This document shows, piece after piece, positions 31,555-43,414 of a stretch of 64,000 bases of DNA (positions are counted from its first letter, which is position 1; every line of letters begins with the position of its first letter). The position numbers were made by a program, and so were the translations under genes. The notes beneath the pieces are model-generated. The model was given only the letters and a program-made list of their open reading frames with translations, did not search any database and was not told where the DNA came from. Source of the DNA: Scilla litardierei (lineage: Eukaryota > Streptophyta > Magnoliopsida > Asparagales > Asparagaceae); the NCBI GenBank assembly GCA_030789695.1, contig CM061140.1, positions 80,352,422 to 80,416,421 of the forward strand, written 5' to 3'.

Positions 31555-31885
31555 AAACAGCCCCTGGCACAACTAGTCGGTCACAGTTCAAGCACTGACC
31601 GACTAGATCACGATCTAGTCGGTCGGTCAATGAGCTTGAACCGACTAGTTGCAAACAGTGGCTGAATCCAAGAGTTACTGACAAGATTTAGTCGGTCTGT
31701 GTTCATTTACTGACCGACTAGATCTCAATCTAGTCGGTCGGTCACTGAGCATGAACCGACTAAAGAGTTCAAGATGGAAAGGAAACTCAATAAGCTTGAG
31801 TTAGTCGGTGTAAGTTCTTCTACTAACCGACTAGATGAACATCTAGTCGGTTGGTGGTTGAACTGATACCGACTAACAAAGTCCA
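31555..31885 (-). promoter_or_regulatory. Internal TAGTCGGTC array upstream of the accessory ORF
   Basis: Three tetrads of the LTR motif (CTAGTCGGTC, GACCGACTAG, CTAGTCGGTC, GACCGACTA) lie about 340-660 bases upstream of the accessory ATG. Unit spacing matches the LTR array, but the sequence between motifs differs, so this is not a simple LTR fragment. It may be an internal promoter or enhancer for a separate accessory transcript. Confidence 0.65.
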
Positions 31886-32118
31886 AAAAATGATAATCAA
31901 GTTCTCTCCTCAAAACACTTGGACGATATATCGTAAAACTCTCAATACTCATCTAAACTACCCCATTAAACGTCGAAATCTTAAATAGACATTGAGATAC
32001 GATTTCGATCATAAATTCAAACAAATCACATAAAATTCTCAAAAATTCTATAAATCTATCATGATTGAAATAACGCGAAATATAGAAGCATGCAAGATAA
32101 TTGAATGAAATATGAATC

Positions 32119-35100
32119 CTATATCTCGGATTCACCCATAATCCCCAATTCTCGACGCAACCGCACAAAGGAGTCCTCCTTTAGGGGTTTCGTGAAAATA
32201 TCGGCGATTTGCTTTTGGGTTTCAACGTACACTAAAATGATGTCCTTTTTAGCAACATGATCATCTAAGAAATGGTGTCGGACATCTATGTGTTTCGATC
32301 GGGAATGGTGCACCGGATTCTTTGAAAGACAAATAGCACTTTGGTTATCCACCATGATAGGGCTAGTATCACAATGAATACCAAAATCCTTCAATGTGTG
32401 TCTCATCCAAAGAACCTGGGCACAAGCGGCACCGGCGTCAATATATTCCGCCTCGGTGGTTGAAAGTGAAACCGAATTTTGCTTCTTGGAAAACCAAGAG
32501 ACAAGAGAATTTCCTAGAAAATGGCAAGTGCCACTAGTACTTTTCCTGTCGGATTTGCATCCCGCATAATCAGCGTCACTATATGAGACTAACTCATATG
32601 TGCTAGATCTCGGATAAAGTAATCCAAAATCTAATGTGTAACTTAGATAGCGAAAAATACGCTTTACCGCTACTAAGTGAGACTCCTTAGGTTGAGACTG
32701 ATAACGAGCACATATACATACGGCAAACATAATATCGGGCCTACTTGCGGTAAGATAAAGCAAACTACCTATCATACCTCGATATAGATGAATGTCTACA
32801 TCCTTACCGCCCGTATCCTTGTCAAGATGCGTAGTCGTGCTCATCGGAGTCTTTTTCCCGGAGGCATTCTCCATTCCAAATCGCTTTAGCAACTCCACCG
32901 TGTACTTCGTTTGGTGGATGAAGATTGCATCGTTCATTTGGCGAATTTGGAGACCTAAGAAATATTTGAGTTCGCCCATGTGGCTCATCTCAAATTGTTC
33001 CTTCATAACATTAGAAAAACTCTTCGCAAAGAGTGAAGTTAGTAGCACCGAAAATGATATCATCAACATAAATTTGTACTAATAATATATCATTATTCGC
33101 ATGCTTAATAAAAAGTGTTGAATCGGCTTCGCCCATTTTAAAATTCAAATCCAAAAGAAAATTCTTTAGGCGATCATACCAAGCTCGAGGAGCTTGTCTC
33201 AAACCATAAAGAGCTTTCTTTAGTTTAAAAACGTGATTTGGAAATTTTTCATTTATGAAGCCCGGAGGTTGAGAAACGTAAACTTCCTCAACTACATCTC
33301 CGTTTAAAAATGCACTTTTAACATCCATTTGAAATAGTTTAAAATTCTTATGGCATGCAAAAGACAAAAGTAATCTAATTGATTCTAATCTAGCTACCGG
33401 AGCGAAGGATTCTTCGAAATCAATACCTTCCTCTTGTCGATAGCCTTGAGCTACTAACCGAGCTTTGTTCCGGACGACGACTTGGTTTTCGTCGGTTTTG
33501 TTCTTGAAAATCCACTTTGTCCCTATGACGGTGTGGTTCTTCGATGGCAATGGAACGAGCTCCCATACCTCATTCCTCTCGAATTGAATGAGCTCCTCCT
33601 CCATGGCTAAGATCCAAGCGCTATCTTCGCATGCTTCATTAATATTCTTTGGCTCTATCGATGAGACAAAGGCACAATTTGCGAAGTGGTGAACTTGCGA
33701 TCTCGTCTTGACACTATCATAGATATTGCCAATGACTTGCTCATGGGGATGGTCACGAACCGAATGAAGCCGTTTGGGAATACCTTGATCACTAGGAACA
33801 TTCTCAACAACTTCATTAGTTGGGTTAGTCTCAATAGAATCAATAGAATCATTAGACTTAGAATTATCAAACGAATCACATAAAACATCCAAAGAATCAT
33901 TATCATTTGAAATTCTAGTTGGAACAAATCCTTCATTAAATGAGACATGAAGCGACTCCTCGATCGTTGAGGTTCGTTTGTTGAATATCCGGTATGCTTT
34001 GCTACGCGTAGAGTATCCAACAAAGATCCCCTCATCGGATCTTGGATCGAATTTGTCCAAACAACCATATGTGTTCTTAATAAAACATTTCGAACCGAAA
34101 ACACGAAAATGTTTAACTTGAGGCAACCTACCAAACAACAATTCATAACAAGTTTGTTTAGTGCCGGGCCTCAAAAGTATTCTATTAAACACATAGCAAG
34201 CGGTGTGTACCGCTTCCGCCCAAAATTGATGGCCAAGTTGGCTATCATCAAGCATAGTGCGAGCACACTCCACTAGCGTCATATTCTTTCTCTCAACTAC
34301 ACCATTTTGAGGAGGTGCACGAGGGAAAGAGAAGGTGTGAGTAATACCAACTTCATCACAAAATGTCTCAAAAGACTCATTCTCAAATTCACCTCCATGA
34401 TCACTACGAATAGTGACAATGGTGGTTCCTAAGAGATTTTGTACTTTCTTAACAAAAATTGTGAAGTTTTCAAAAGCTTCATTTTTATTACACAATGAAA
34501 ATACCCAAGTAAATCTTGAATAGTCATCTACGATGACAAGTCCATACCTTGCATTTCCTAAGGAAGCTACTCTAGTTGGCCCAAATAAATCTAGATGTAA
34601 TAGCTCTAGTGGCCGTTTTGTAGAGATGCTTTTCTTAGGTTTAAATGAAGATTTAGGAAGCTTGCCGTGTTGACAACAATCACAAAAACTTTTCTTTTCA
34701 AAAACAAGCTTCGGAAAACCTTTAATAGAATTCAATTTTGAAAGCTTATATAGTGTTCCAAAGTTCACATGTCCAAAGCGTCGATGCCATAAGTGTTGTT
34801 CACTTGTGTTGGCAACGAGACATTGTTCATATGACTTAGGAAGATCCAAAATATAAATGTCTTTACGACGAGTTCCGGAAAATAATAATTTTTCATTATC
34901 CTTTCTTAAAATATGACACAATCCTTTCGCAAAGCTAACTTTGTAACCTTTGTCACAAAGTTGGCTTATTGAAATGAGATTATGATTTAAACCACTAACA
35001 AGATAAACATCACTAATTAGGGGTTTAGAAGGGTTACCGACTTTACCAACACCTATGATGGTTCCGCTCTCGTTGCCTCCAAATACGACGCGGTTTCCAT

Positions 35101-35200
35101 TCGCAATGGGAACCACTCCGGAGAGCAAACGTGCGTCACCCGTCATGTGTTTGGAACACCCGCTATCGAGTATCCAATTCCCTTTGGAGCTAAATTTAAA
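32119..35200 (-). pseudogene. SIRE-type pol: protease, integrase, RT, RNase H, with one frameshift
   Basis: Two overlapping frames (to 33011, and 33069 to 32119) form one pol. In order: protease with LDSGCS near 35165; GAG-pre-integrase finger near 34790 (LWHRRFGH, then CDCCQ); integrase core with HLDLFGP near 34590, [10 protein letters not shown] near 34390 and [11 protein letters not shown] near 34300, giving D, D and E; reverse transcriptase from TKWIFKNK near 33510 to YVDDIIFG near 33070; RNase H with STTEAEYIDAG near 32440, ending LGIMGESEI. A run of five T (plus 33015-33019) where four are expected shifts the frame just after YVDD. Pol is in a different frame from gag. A short stretch before the protease holds a stop, consistent with a gag-pol boundary. 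Confidence 0.93.
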
Positions 35201-35289
35201 TTTGTTGCTCCTTCCCTTTTTCTTTTCCTTGAGTACCTAAAGATAGAAACTTCCATATCATGGTACCCAAGGTCATTGGGTCCAAGGGA

Positions 35290-37530
35290 TTAGACCTTTG
35301 GAAGCCAAGTCCAAGTGGACTTAGACTTCCCCACATAATTCTTACTATGCACAACATCCGAAAAATAAGCATTCATATATATTTGTTTTTCGTCCATGCT
35401 TGTGTCCTTTGGGCTCCAAATAGTGAAAACTTTGGGAGCCATCATCCTATTGGGTGCATGCATGCGACGTTGATTTCTACGTGATGCATGTTGTGGATAG
35501 GCATACGGGACATGATGGAATGGTGCACGACGAGAATTATTCATATGATGAGGTGGGTGTACATATGCATGTGTGGGAACACGTGCGTGAGGGTGTCTCA
35601 CTTGGTGTGCACGTGCCCGGGAATGTGTTGCATAAAAATCATCATAAGTGTGAGACGGTGGAGTAGGACGTGTGTTCCTACGTGGCATGGAATTGGTGTA
35701 CATAAAAGCATGCCCCTTCTTTGGAGGTCCACCCAATGTGGGTTTCTTTCCGAAAGAGGGTGTGGACGAGGTGAAAGCACCATTGGTAGATGAACTACCA
35801 ATAGAGTGTTTGCTCCCACTCGTTGAGGCTTCGGAAGTTGGCCTAACAAAAGTAGTGACCGACTTGGAAGAATTTCCCATCATATACCCCAAGCCAATGT
35901 GGTGTTTGGCCGGAAGTAAATCTTTTAGGATATTATCCAAATGGCCTTTACCCTTGTTGAATTCGTTGATTCGGCCCAATGTGTTCTCATATTTCTCTTT
36001 GAGAGAACGCAAGGAAGTATCCAAAGTGGATATTTGCGAAGTGAGCACATAAACACGAGATTTAAGATTCTCGTTCTCAATACTCAAAGTCGAGTTTTGA
36101 GAAGTTAAATCCGCTATCTCATGTTCTTCCGCATCCTCAATGCTAACATGTTCAAGTTTAGATTTGAGATTTACAATCTCATTTCTTAACTCTTCAACAA
36201 CGGTGTCGTTGTTGGTGATGATAGTCTTAGGCGATGTTTGAATGCTAGCTAGGTCATCTTTTACCTTAGTATATCTATTTACTAACTTAGTATATTTTGA
36301 CCAAAGTTGAGTGTTAGCATCCCTAAGATCATCCATCGTTACCTCATCGCTTTCTTCATCACTATCATCGGAAGAGGAGGATCCTTGATCGTGCTCCTCT
36401 CTTGCCATGAAACACATGTGTGCTTGCTCCACGTGCTCATCGTCCGACTCTCCGCTTGAGGAATCCTCGGAGTCGGTGAAGGTAGCTCCGACAAGTCCCT
36501 TCTTGTTTCCTTTCGTGTACTTCTTGGACTTGTCATACTTTGGCGCCTTCCACTTCTCCTTTTGCTTGTTTTGAGGACAATCCGCTTTGATGTGTCCTGG
36601 CTTATTGCATTTAAAGCACAAAGGTGGAGAGGCGTTAGTAGATGTAAACTTAGATTTTTGTTTGAAGTTACCCTTTCGGAAGAAGCGATTGAACTTCTTT
36701 CCCATGAGTGCAATGGATTCCATGTCCATTTCTTCTTCCGAGTTCTCATCATCGGTAGAGGTGGATGAAGCCGCCTTGAATGCAATCGCCTTTTTCTTAG
36801 GCGCATCTAGGTTCAAATATGACTTCATCTTTTCTTGTAGCTTCACCTTGCTATCTTTGTGTACCTCATATGACATCAAAGTACCCATTAGTTGAACTAC
36901 GGTATATTTGTCCATGTCATTACCTTCCTCGATGGCGAAGGTACGTTTTTCCCAAGAAGAGGGAAGTCCTTCAATAAGCTTTAAGCACTTCTCCTTTTGA
37001 GTGTAGATCTTGCCGAGGGCCTCTAACTCGTTTATTATGTCAACGAAACGAGCGTAATATTCTTTAATCTTCTCACCCTGTTGCATATGAAACATTTCGT
37101 AATCTTTGGTTACGACTACGAGTTTAGAGTCTCTTACCCTACTCGTCCCTTCATGTAGAATGAGGAGGGAGTTCCAAATTTAATATGCACTCTTACATGT
37201 GCATATCTTATTGAAATCCTCGGGCTCCAATGCACATTGCAAGGCGTTCATTGCCTTGGCATTGCTTACCTCCGCGGCGACCTCCGCGGTAGTCCATTTC
37301 TCAAAATCTTCTTCTTCGGGTACAATATACTCCTTCATTGTAGTTCTCCATAAAGATGCACTTCGGAGGAAGGTTTCCATCCGACACTTCCAGTACCCGT
37401 AGTTGGTACCGTTGAAGAATGGAGGCCTCGTAGAGGAATGTCCTTCCATCACGGAAGATGCTCCTTCACGGTTCCTGAAGGTGTCATAGTTGGAAGGTGG
37501 ACGCACGGTCTTGTTGTCGTTGGCAGACAT
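35290..37530 (-). pseudogene. SIRE-type gag with one nonsense codon
   Basis: The frame starts MSANDNKT at 37530 and is interrupted by TAA at 37180-37182 (codon 117). It then stays open in the same frame to 35290. The N-terminal part has PPFFNGTNYGYWKCRMETFL, the usual copia gag start, and the central part FHMQQGEKIKEYYARF. A CCHC zinc knuckle, CFKCNKPGHIKADC, sits near 36618-36577, followed by Lys-rich and Ser/Asp/Glu-rich stretches. About 36300-35940 looks coiled-coil (LTSQNSTLSIENENL). The protein is about 745 codons without the stop, long, as in SIRE. It packages the genomic RNA. Confidence 0.93.
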
Positions 37531-37543
37531 AGCTGAGAATCTG

Positions 37544-37555
37544 GCTCTGATACCA
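37544..37555 (-). other. Primer-binding site, initiator-Met tRNA
   Basis: TGGTATCAGAGC on the minus strand is complementary to the 3' end of plant initiator-Met tRNA and sits two bases past the 5' LTR end (TACA, then TT). It fixes the element's orientation. Confidence 0.92.
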
Positions 37556-37557
37556 AA

Positions 37558-39298
37558 TGTAATGCCCTACCAGCTACTGCACAAGTACTAGAGGGGGGGT
37601 GAATAGTACTTTAAAATAATAAGGCGTATAATTCCAAATTAAATTGCAAACAACCACCAAATCAATTTGCGGAAGCTTAAATTGAATGACAACAATGAAA
37701 TTAACAAAGCAAACAAACGATGTTAATGGGTTCGGATCCACCCAAGTCTCCCCGACTTGTTCCCGGTGATCCTACGTCCCAACCACCCGGATCCCCTCCG
37801 GATACTTGAGTTAGAAACCCTAACTCAAGATTTCCACTATGAATATCTTGTGAAAAACCTTCACAAGATCAAATCATACATGCAATGGCAAAGTGAATCC
37901 CACAACCCGGGATCACAAACTTCTCTCACAACCGAGAGAGCCAATAAGCAATATAAAGAGTTTAAATGAAATAAATACTCTTACCACAAAATCCTATACC
38001 TTGAGTTTTTCTTACCCAATAGGTGGAATGAAGGATTTGAGGAAGATGAAGTCACCAAGCCCTAGCACCAAGGAAATGAGCAGCAATGGGTGCCTAGGGA
38101 AGAGTTGGAGACTTGGATCAAGCAATAGCTTGAAGAGCTCACCAAGAACAAGCTTCTCTCTAGATCTAGAAATGAGAGAGAATGGGTTTCTTGTGAGGAA
38201 GAGAGCTTTAGATTTGAGGGAGAATAGCTATCTCTTTAGAACTCAATGAATCTCTTAATGGCAGCTCTATTCAAGATAGAAATGACCTAGGTTCGTATTT
38301 ATAGGGTCCCATAAAAACAAGTTAGGTCATTCTCCAACGGATAGAAATCTGTGAGAATTAGTCGGTCAAAGAACAATCACTGACCGACTAGTTCATCAAC
38401 TAGTCGGTCAGTCAAACAGCATGGACCGACTAAGAGCAGATCTGAGAAGAGATAGAGTTTCAGACCTAGAAAACTAGTCGGTCCAAGAAGACTTTCTGAC
38501 CGACTAGTTTCACAACTAGTCGGTCATCCAATGAACGTAGACCGACTAAGAGGCAAAACAACATAGTCTGAAGGCAAGTTGACTTAGTCGGTCCAAGAAC
38601 AAAAGTTGACCGACTAGATTGTCAACTAGTCGGTCATCAAACGTTCTTAGACCGACTAACGGTAAACAGTAGGTTAGGAGAATTTTAGAGTGAACAGTAA
38701 GTCACAACTAGTCGGTCAAAGAAGCATCACTGACCGACTAGTTCACAAACTAGTCGGTCGGTGAGTCAACGTAGACCGACTAACTGTAAACAGTAAAGTC
38801 CAAGAAATTAACTGACAGAAACTAGTCGGTCCAAGAACAGTGGCCGACCGACTAGATCACCATCTAGTCGGTCAGTACTTGTTCTTGTACCAACTAACAT
38901 GCACAACAAAGTCCGAATCGAAGCGCGACGCTTCGAGGAAGTTAGAGTGAACTTGTGCAAGAATCCTAGAGCTACGAAATGAGCGTAATGAAGATAGAAA
39001 CGTAAGATATACTCAAGGCTTAACATTCTATCAATCGAAACTAAAAGACTATAAATAAAACCTTAATAAACGGTCTTCAATAGCTTCGATTGAATCTTCA
39101 TATTTTCCAAAGCGTCGCAAGAGCTTCAACGAAGCTTTAGGCATGAATATGAGCTTTTGGAAGTGTTGAGATGTCGCTTTGAATATTCTCGTGAAATTGG
39201 CGACGATCTCCAATACTGCGCTCACAAATTGTTAGTTCATGAATTATTTATGTTTGCTCATCATCCAAAACCAAATCCGGGGAGTCCAATATTCAACA
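37558..39298 (-). repeat. 5' LTR of the SIRE-type element
   Basis: The same length (1741 bp) and nearly the same sequence as 26804-28544. The motif array is at about 38358-38896 and the TATA box at 38295-38303. The differences noted are C to G at 38673 and A to G at 38680. Confidence 0.95.
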
Positions 39299-39405
39299 GG
39301 AAATTGCTTCACACTTGTGCGTTTTAAGCCCCGCACACGACGCGCACGACGGGCGTAATTTTGCCCGTCATGCGCGCGGATGGAAATTTGATCACACTGG
39401 CGTTA
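39299..39405. repeat. Palindromic satellite, segment 2
   Basis: Starts with the right copy of the GGAAA duplication and continues the satellite unit until the MITE insertion near 39406. Confidence 0.85.
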
Positions 39406-40156
39406 TTAGTGCTGTTGACGAACGAGCTAGAACGAGCTTGAACAGGGAGCTTGGTTTTGTTCATGAACAAAATCCATGTCCAAGCTCTGTTCGTTTACTA
39501 ACCGAGATCTAAAAACCTGTTCAAGCTTGTTAGTTAAGCTTACCGAACGAACGTAAACGAACGTAAACGAACATTTACCGAGCTTGTTCATGAGTACTTA
39601 ATCGACCGTTCTGTAAAGACTTATCGAGCTTGTTTATGAACATGTTCAGGAACATGTTCGTGAACACATAATCAATTTTGTTCATGAACAGATTTTCAAT
39701 CAAACTAACGAACGTCAATTTTTTATATGGAATAATAATATTTAAACATAATTACCAATGACTAAATCAATTAAATAAAAGGATTAAATATTTGCAGGAT
39801 AAAAACAAATAAATCTAGCATTATAGCTCCATAGATCCCATTACAAGCATCCATTCCAAGCATAGTAAAAAATATAGTATTTGTCTAAATTTACTATTTT
39901 CGATACATGTTCATTCACGAACACTTAACGAGCTTGTTCACGAACACTTAATGAGCTTGTTCACGAACACTTAACGAGCTTGTTCATGAACATAAATGAA
40001 CGAACATAGTTATGTTCAAGCTCTGTTCGTTTACTAATCAAGGTCTAAAAATCTGTTCATGCTTGTTCATTAAGCTTCCTAAACGAACGTAAACGAACAT
40101 GTACCGAGCTTGTTCACGAGTAGTTCGTCGAACATTCTGTTCGTTAACAACAGCCC
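39406..40156. mobile_element. hAT-like MITE inserted in the satellite
   Basis: The ends TTAGTGCTGTTGACGAAC and GTTCGTTAACAACAGCCC are imperfect inverted repeats resembling the TAGGGCTGTT-type ends of plant hAT-like MITEs. TGGCGTTA (39398-39405) and TGGCGTTT (40157-40164) fit an 8 bp duplication with one change. The interior is AT-rich, with tandem GAGCTTGTTCACGAACACTT units near 39908-39990. No transposase ORF is present. Confidence 0.65.
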
Positions 40157-43100
40157 TGGCGTTTTAACCCCCGTGCACGATGGGGCGTATTTTTGCCCGT
40201 CGTGCGCGCGGCTGGAAATTGCTACTCAAGTTGAGTTTTAACCCCCGCGCACGACGGGGGTAATTTTGCCCGTCGTGCGCGTGGATGGAAATTGCTTCAC
40301 ACGTTGCGTTTTAACCGCCCGCGCACGACGGGGTAATTTTGCCCGTCGTGCGCACTGATGGAAATTACTCCACACTTGTGTGTTTTAAGCCCCGCACACG
40401 ACTGGGGTAATTTAACCCGTCGTGCGTGCGGCTGGAAATTGCTTCACACATCGGCGTTTTAACCCCCGCGCACGACGTGGGTAATTTTGCCTGTCGTGCG
40501 CCCGGATGGAAATTGCTCCACACTTGTGCGTTTTAATCCCTACACACGACGCGCACGACGGGGGTAATTTTGTCCGTCGTGCGCGTGGATGGAAATTACT
40601 TCACACTTGGTGTTTTAACCCCGCGCACGACGGGGCGTATTTTTTCCAGTCGTGCGCGTGGCTGGAAATTGCTACTCACGTTGTGTTTTAACCCCCGCGC
40701 ATGTCGCGCACGACGGGGGTAATTTTGCCCGTCGTGCGCGCGGCTGGAAATTGCTTCACACTAGGCGTTTTACCCCCCGCGCACGACGGGGGTAATTTTG
40801 TCCGTCGTGCGCACGGATGGAAATTGCTTCACATGTTGCGTTTTCACCCCCCGCGCACGATGGGGTAATTTTGCCGGTCGTGCGTACTGATGGAAATTGC
40901 TCCACACTTGTGCGTTTTAAGCCCCGCACACGACTGGGGTAATTTTGTCCATCGTGCGCGCGGCTGGAAATTGCTTCACACTTTGGCGTTTTAACCCCCG
41001 CGCACGACGGGGGTAATTTTCCACATCGTGCGCCCGGATGGAAATTTCTTCACACTTTGGCGTTTTAACTATCGCGCACGACGGGGGTAATTTTGCCCGT
41101 CGTGCGCCCGGATGGAAATTGCTCCACACTTTTGCGTTTTAAGCCCCGCACACGACGCACACGACGGGAGTAATTTTGCCCGTTGTGCGCCCGGATGGAA
41201 ATTGCTCTACACTTTTGCGTTTTAAGCCCCGCACACGACGCGCACGACGGGGGTAATTTTGCCCGTCGTGCATGCGGATGGAAATTGCTTCACAATAGGT
41301 GTTTTAACCCCGCGCACGACTGGGCGTATTTTTGCACGTCGTGCGCGCGGCTGGAAATTGCAACTCACGATTCTTTTTAACCCCCGTGCACGACGCGCAC
41401 GACGGGGGTAATTTTGTCCGTCATGCGCGCGGCTGCAAATTGCTTCACATTTGGCGGTTTACGCCCCGCGCACGACGGGTGTAATTTTGCCCGTTGTGCA
41501 CCCGGATGGAAATTGCTCCACATTTGTGCGTTTTAAGCCCCGCACAAGATGCGCACGACGGGGGTAATTTTGCCCGTCGTGCGCGCGGCTGGAAATTGCT
41601 TCACAATAGGCGTTTTAACCCCCACGCACGACGAGGCGTATTTTTGCCCGTCGTGCGCACCGCTGGAAATTGCTACTCACGTTACTTTTGCCCGTCGTGC
41701 GCACGGATGGAAATTGCTCAACACTGCGTTTTAAGCCCCGCACACGACGGGGGTAATTTTGCCCGTCGTGCGTGCGAATGTAAATTACTCTACACTAGGC
41801 GTTTTAACCCCGCGCATGACGGGGCGTATTTTTGCCCGTCGTGCGCATGGCTGGAAATTGAAAATTACGATGTGTTTTAACCCCCGCGCACGACGCACAC
41901 GACGGGGGTAATTTTTCCCGTCGTGTGCGAGGTGGGAAATTGCTTCACATTTGGCGTTTTACCCCCCGCGCACGACGGGGGTAATTTTGCCCGTCGTGCG
42001 CACAGATGGAAATTGCTCCTCATTTGTGCATTTTAAGCCCCCCCACACGACGCGCACGACAGGGTTAATTTTGCCCGTCGTGCACGCGGATGGAAATTGC
42101 TTCACACGTTGCGTTTTAACCCCACGCGCACGACGGGGTAATTTTTCCCGTCGTGCGCACTGATGGAAATTGCTCCACACTTGTGCGTTTTAAGCCCCGC
42201 ACACGACGCGCATGACTGGGGTAATTTTGCCCGTCATGCGCGCGGATGGAAATTGCTCCACACTTGTGCGTTTTAAGCCCGCACACGACACGCACGACTA
42301 GGGTAATTTTTCCCGTTGTGCGTGCGGCTGGAAATAACTCACACTTTGGCATTTTACCCCCCGTGCACGACGGGGGTAATTTTGCCGGTCGTGTGCAGGG
42401 ATGAAAATTACTTCACACTAGGCGTTTTAACCCCGCACACGACGGGGCGTATTTTTGCCCGTCGTGCGCGCGGCTGGAAATTGCTTCACACTTTGGCGTT
42501 TTAACCCCCGCACACGTCGCGCACGACGGGGGTAATTTTGCCCGTCGTGCGCACGGAGGGAAATTGCTCCAGACTTGTGCGTTTTAATCCCCGCACACGA
42601 CGCGCACGACTGGGGTAATTTTGACCGTCGTGCGCACGGCTGGAAATTGCTTCACACTTTGGTGTTTTAACCACCACGCACGACGGGGGTAATTTTGCCC
42701 GTCGTGTGCCCTGATGGAAGTTGCTCCACACTTGTGCGTTTTATGCCCCGCACATGACGCGCACGACGGGGGTAATTTTGCCCGTCGTGCGCGCGGATGG
42801 AAATTGCTTCACACTAGGCGTTTTAACCCCGCGCACGACGGGGCGTATTTTTGACTGTCGTGCGCGCGGCTGGAAATTGCTACTCACGTTGTGTTTTAAC
42901 CCCCGTGCACGTCGCGCACGACAGGGATAATTTTGCCTGTCGTGCGCACTGATGGAAATTGCTCTACACTTGTGCGTTTTAAGCCCCGTGTATGACGCGC
43001 ACGACGGGGGTAATTTTGCCCGTCGTGCGCGCGGCTGGAAATTGCTTCACAATAGGTGTTTTAACCCCCGCACACGACGGTGCGTATTTTTGCCCGTGGT

Positions 43101-43414
43101 GCGCGCCGCTGGAAATTGCTACTCATGTTACTTTTTAACACCTGCGCACGATGCGCACGACGGTGGTAATTTTGCACATCATGCACGCGGCTGGAAATTG
43201 CTTCACACTTTGCGTTTTACCCCCCGCGCACGACGGTGGTAATTTTGCCCGTCGTGCACGCGGATGGAAATTGCTCTACACTAGGCGTTTTAACCCCGCG
43301 CACGACGGGGCGTATTTTTGCCCGTCGTGCGCGCGGCTGGAAATTGAAACTTACGATGTGTTTTAACCCCCGCGCACGACGCGCACGTCGGGGGTAATTT
43401 TGCCCGTCGTGCGC
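40157..43414. repeat. Palindromic satellite, segment 3
   Basis: About 40 units, in a mix of roughly 73 bp (GCGTATTTTTGCCCG type) and 83 bp (ACGACGCGCACGACGGGGG type) variants that partly alternate, which hints at a higher-order dimer or trimer. ORFs of 60-130 codons on both strands are by-products of the tandem repeat. The Athila-like element interrupts it at 43415. Confidence 0.92.
43410..43414. repeat. Target-site duplication of the Athila-like element, left
   Basis: TGCGC here is repeated at 55176-55180, after the right LTR. Confidence 0.95.

Larger units (their letters stand above)
26804..39298 (-). mobile_element. Full-length SIRE-type Ty1/copia element
   Basis: A 12.5 kb element on the minus strand with 1741 bp LTRs (26804-28544 and 37558-39298) and a GGAAA target duplication. 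Order in sense: 5' LTR, PBS for initiator-Met tRNA, gag, pol (protease, integrase, RT, RNase H), spacer with motif array, accessory ORF, 3' noncoding region, polypurine tract, 3' LTR. The LTR start TGTTGAATATTGGACTCC and the GGTGAATAG-type end are SIRE hallmarks. I found two substitutions between the LTRs (27919/38673 and 27926/38680), so insertion was recent. Even so, gag has a nonsense codon and pol a frameshift, so the copy needs help to move. Confidence 0.95.
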
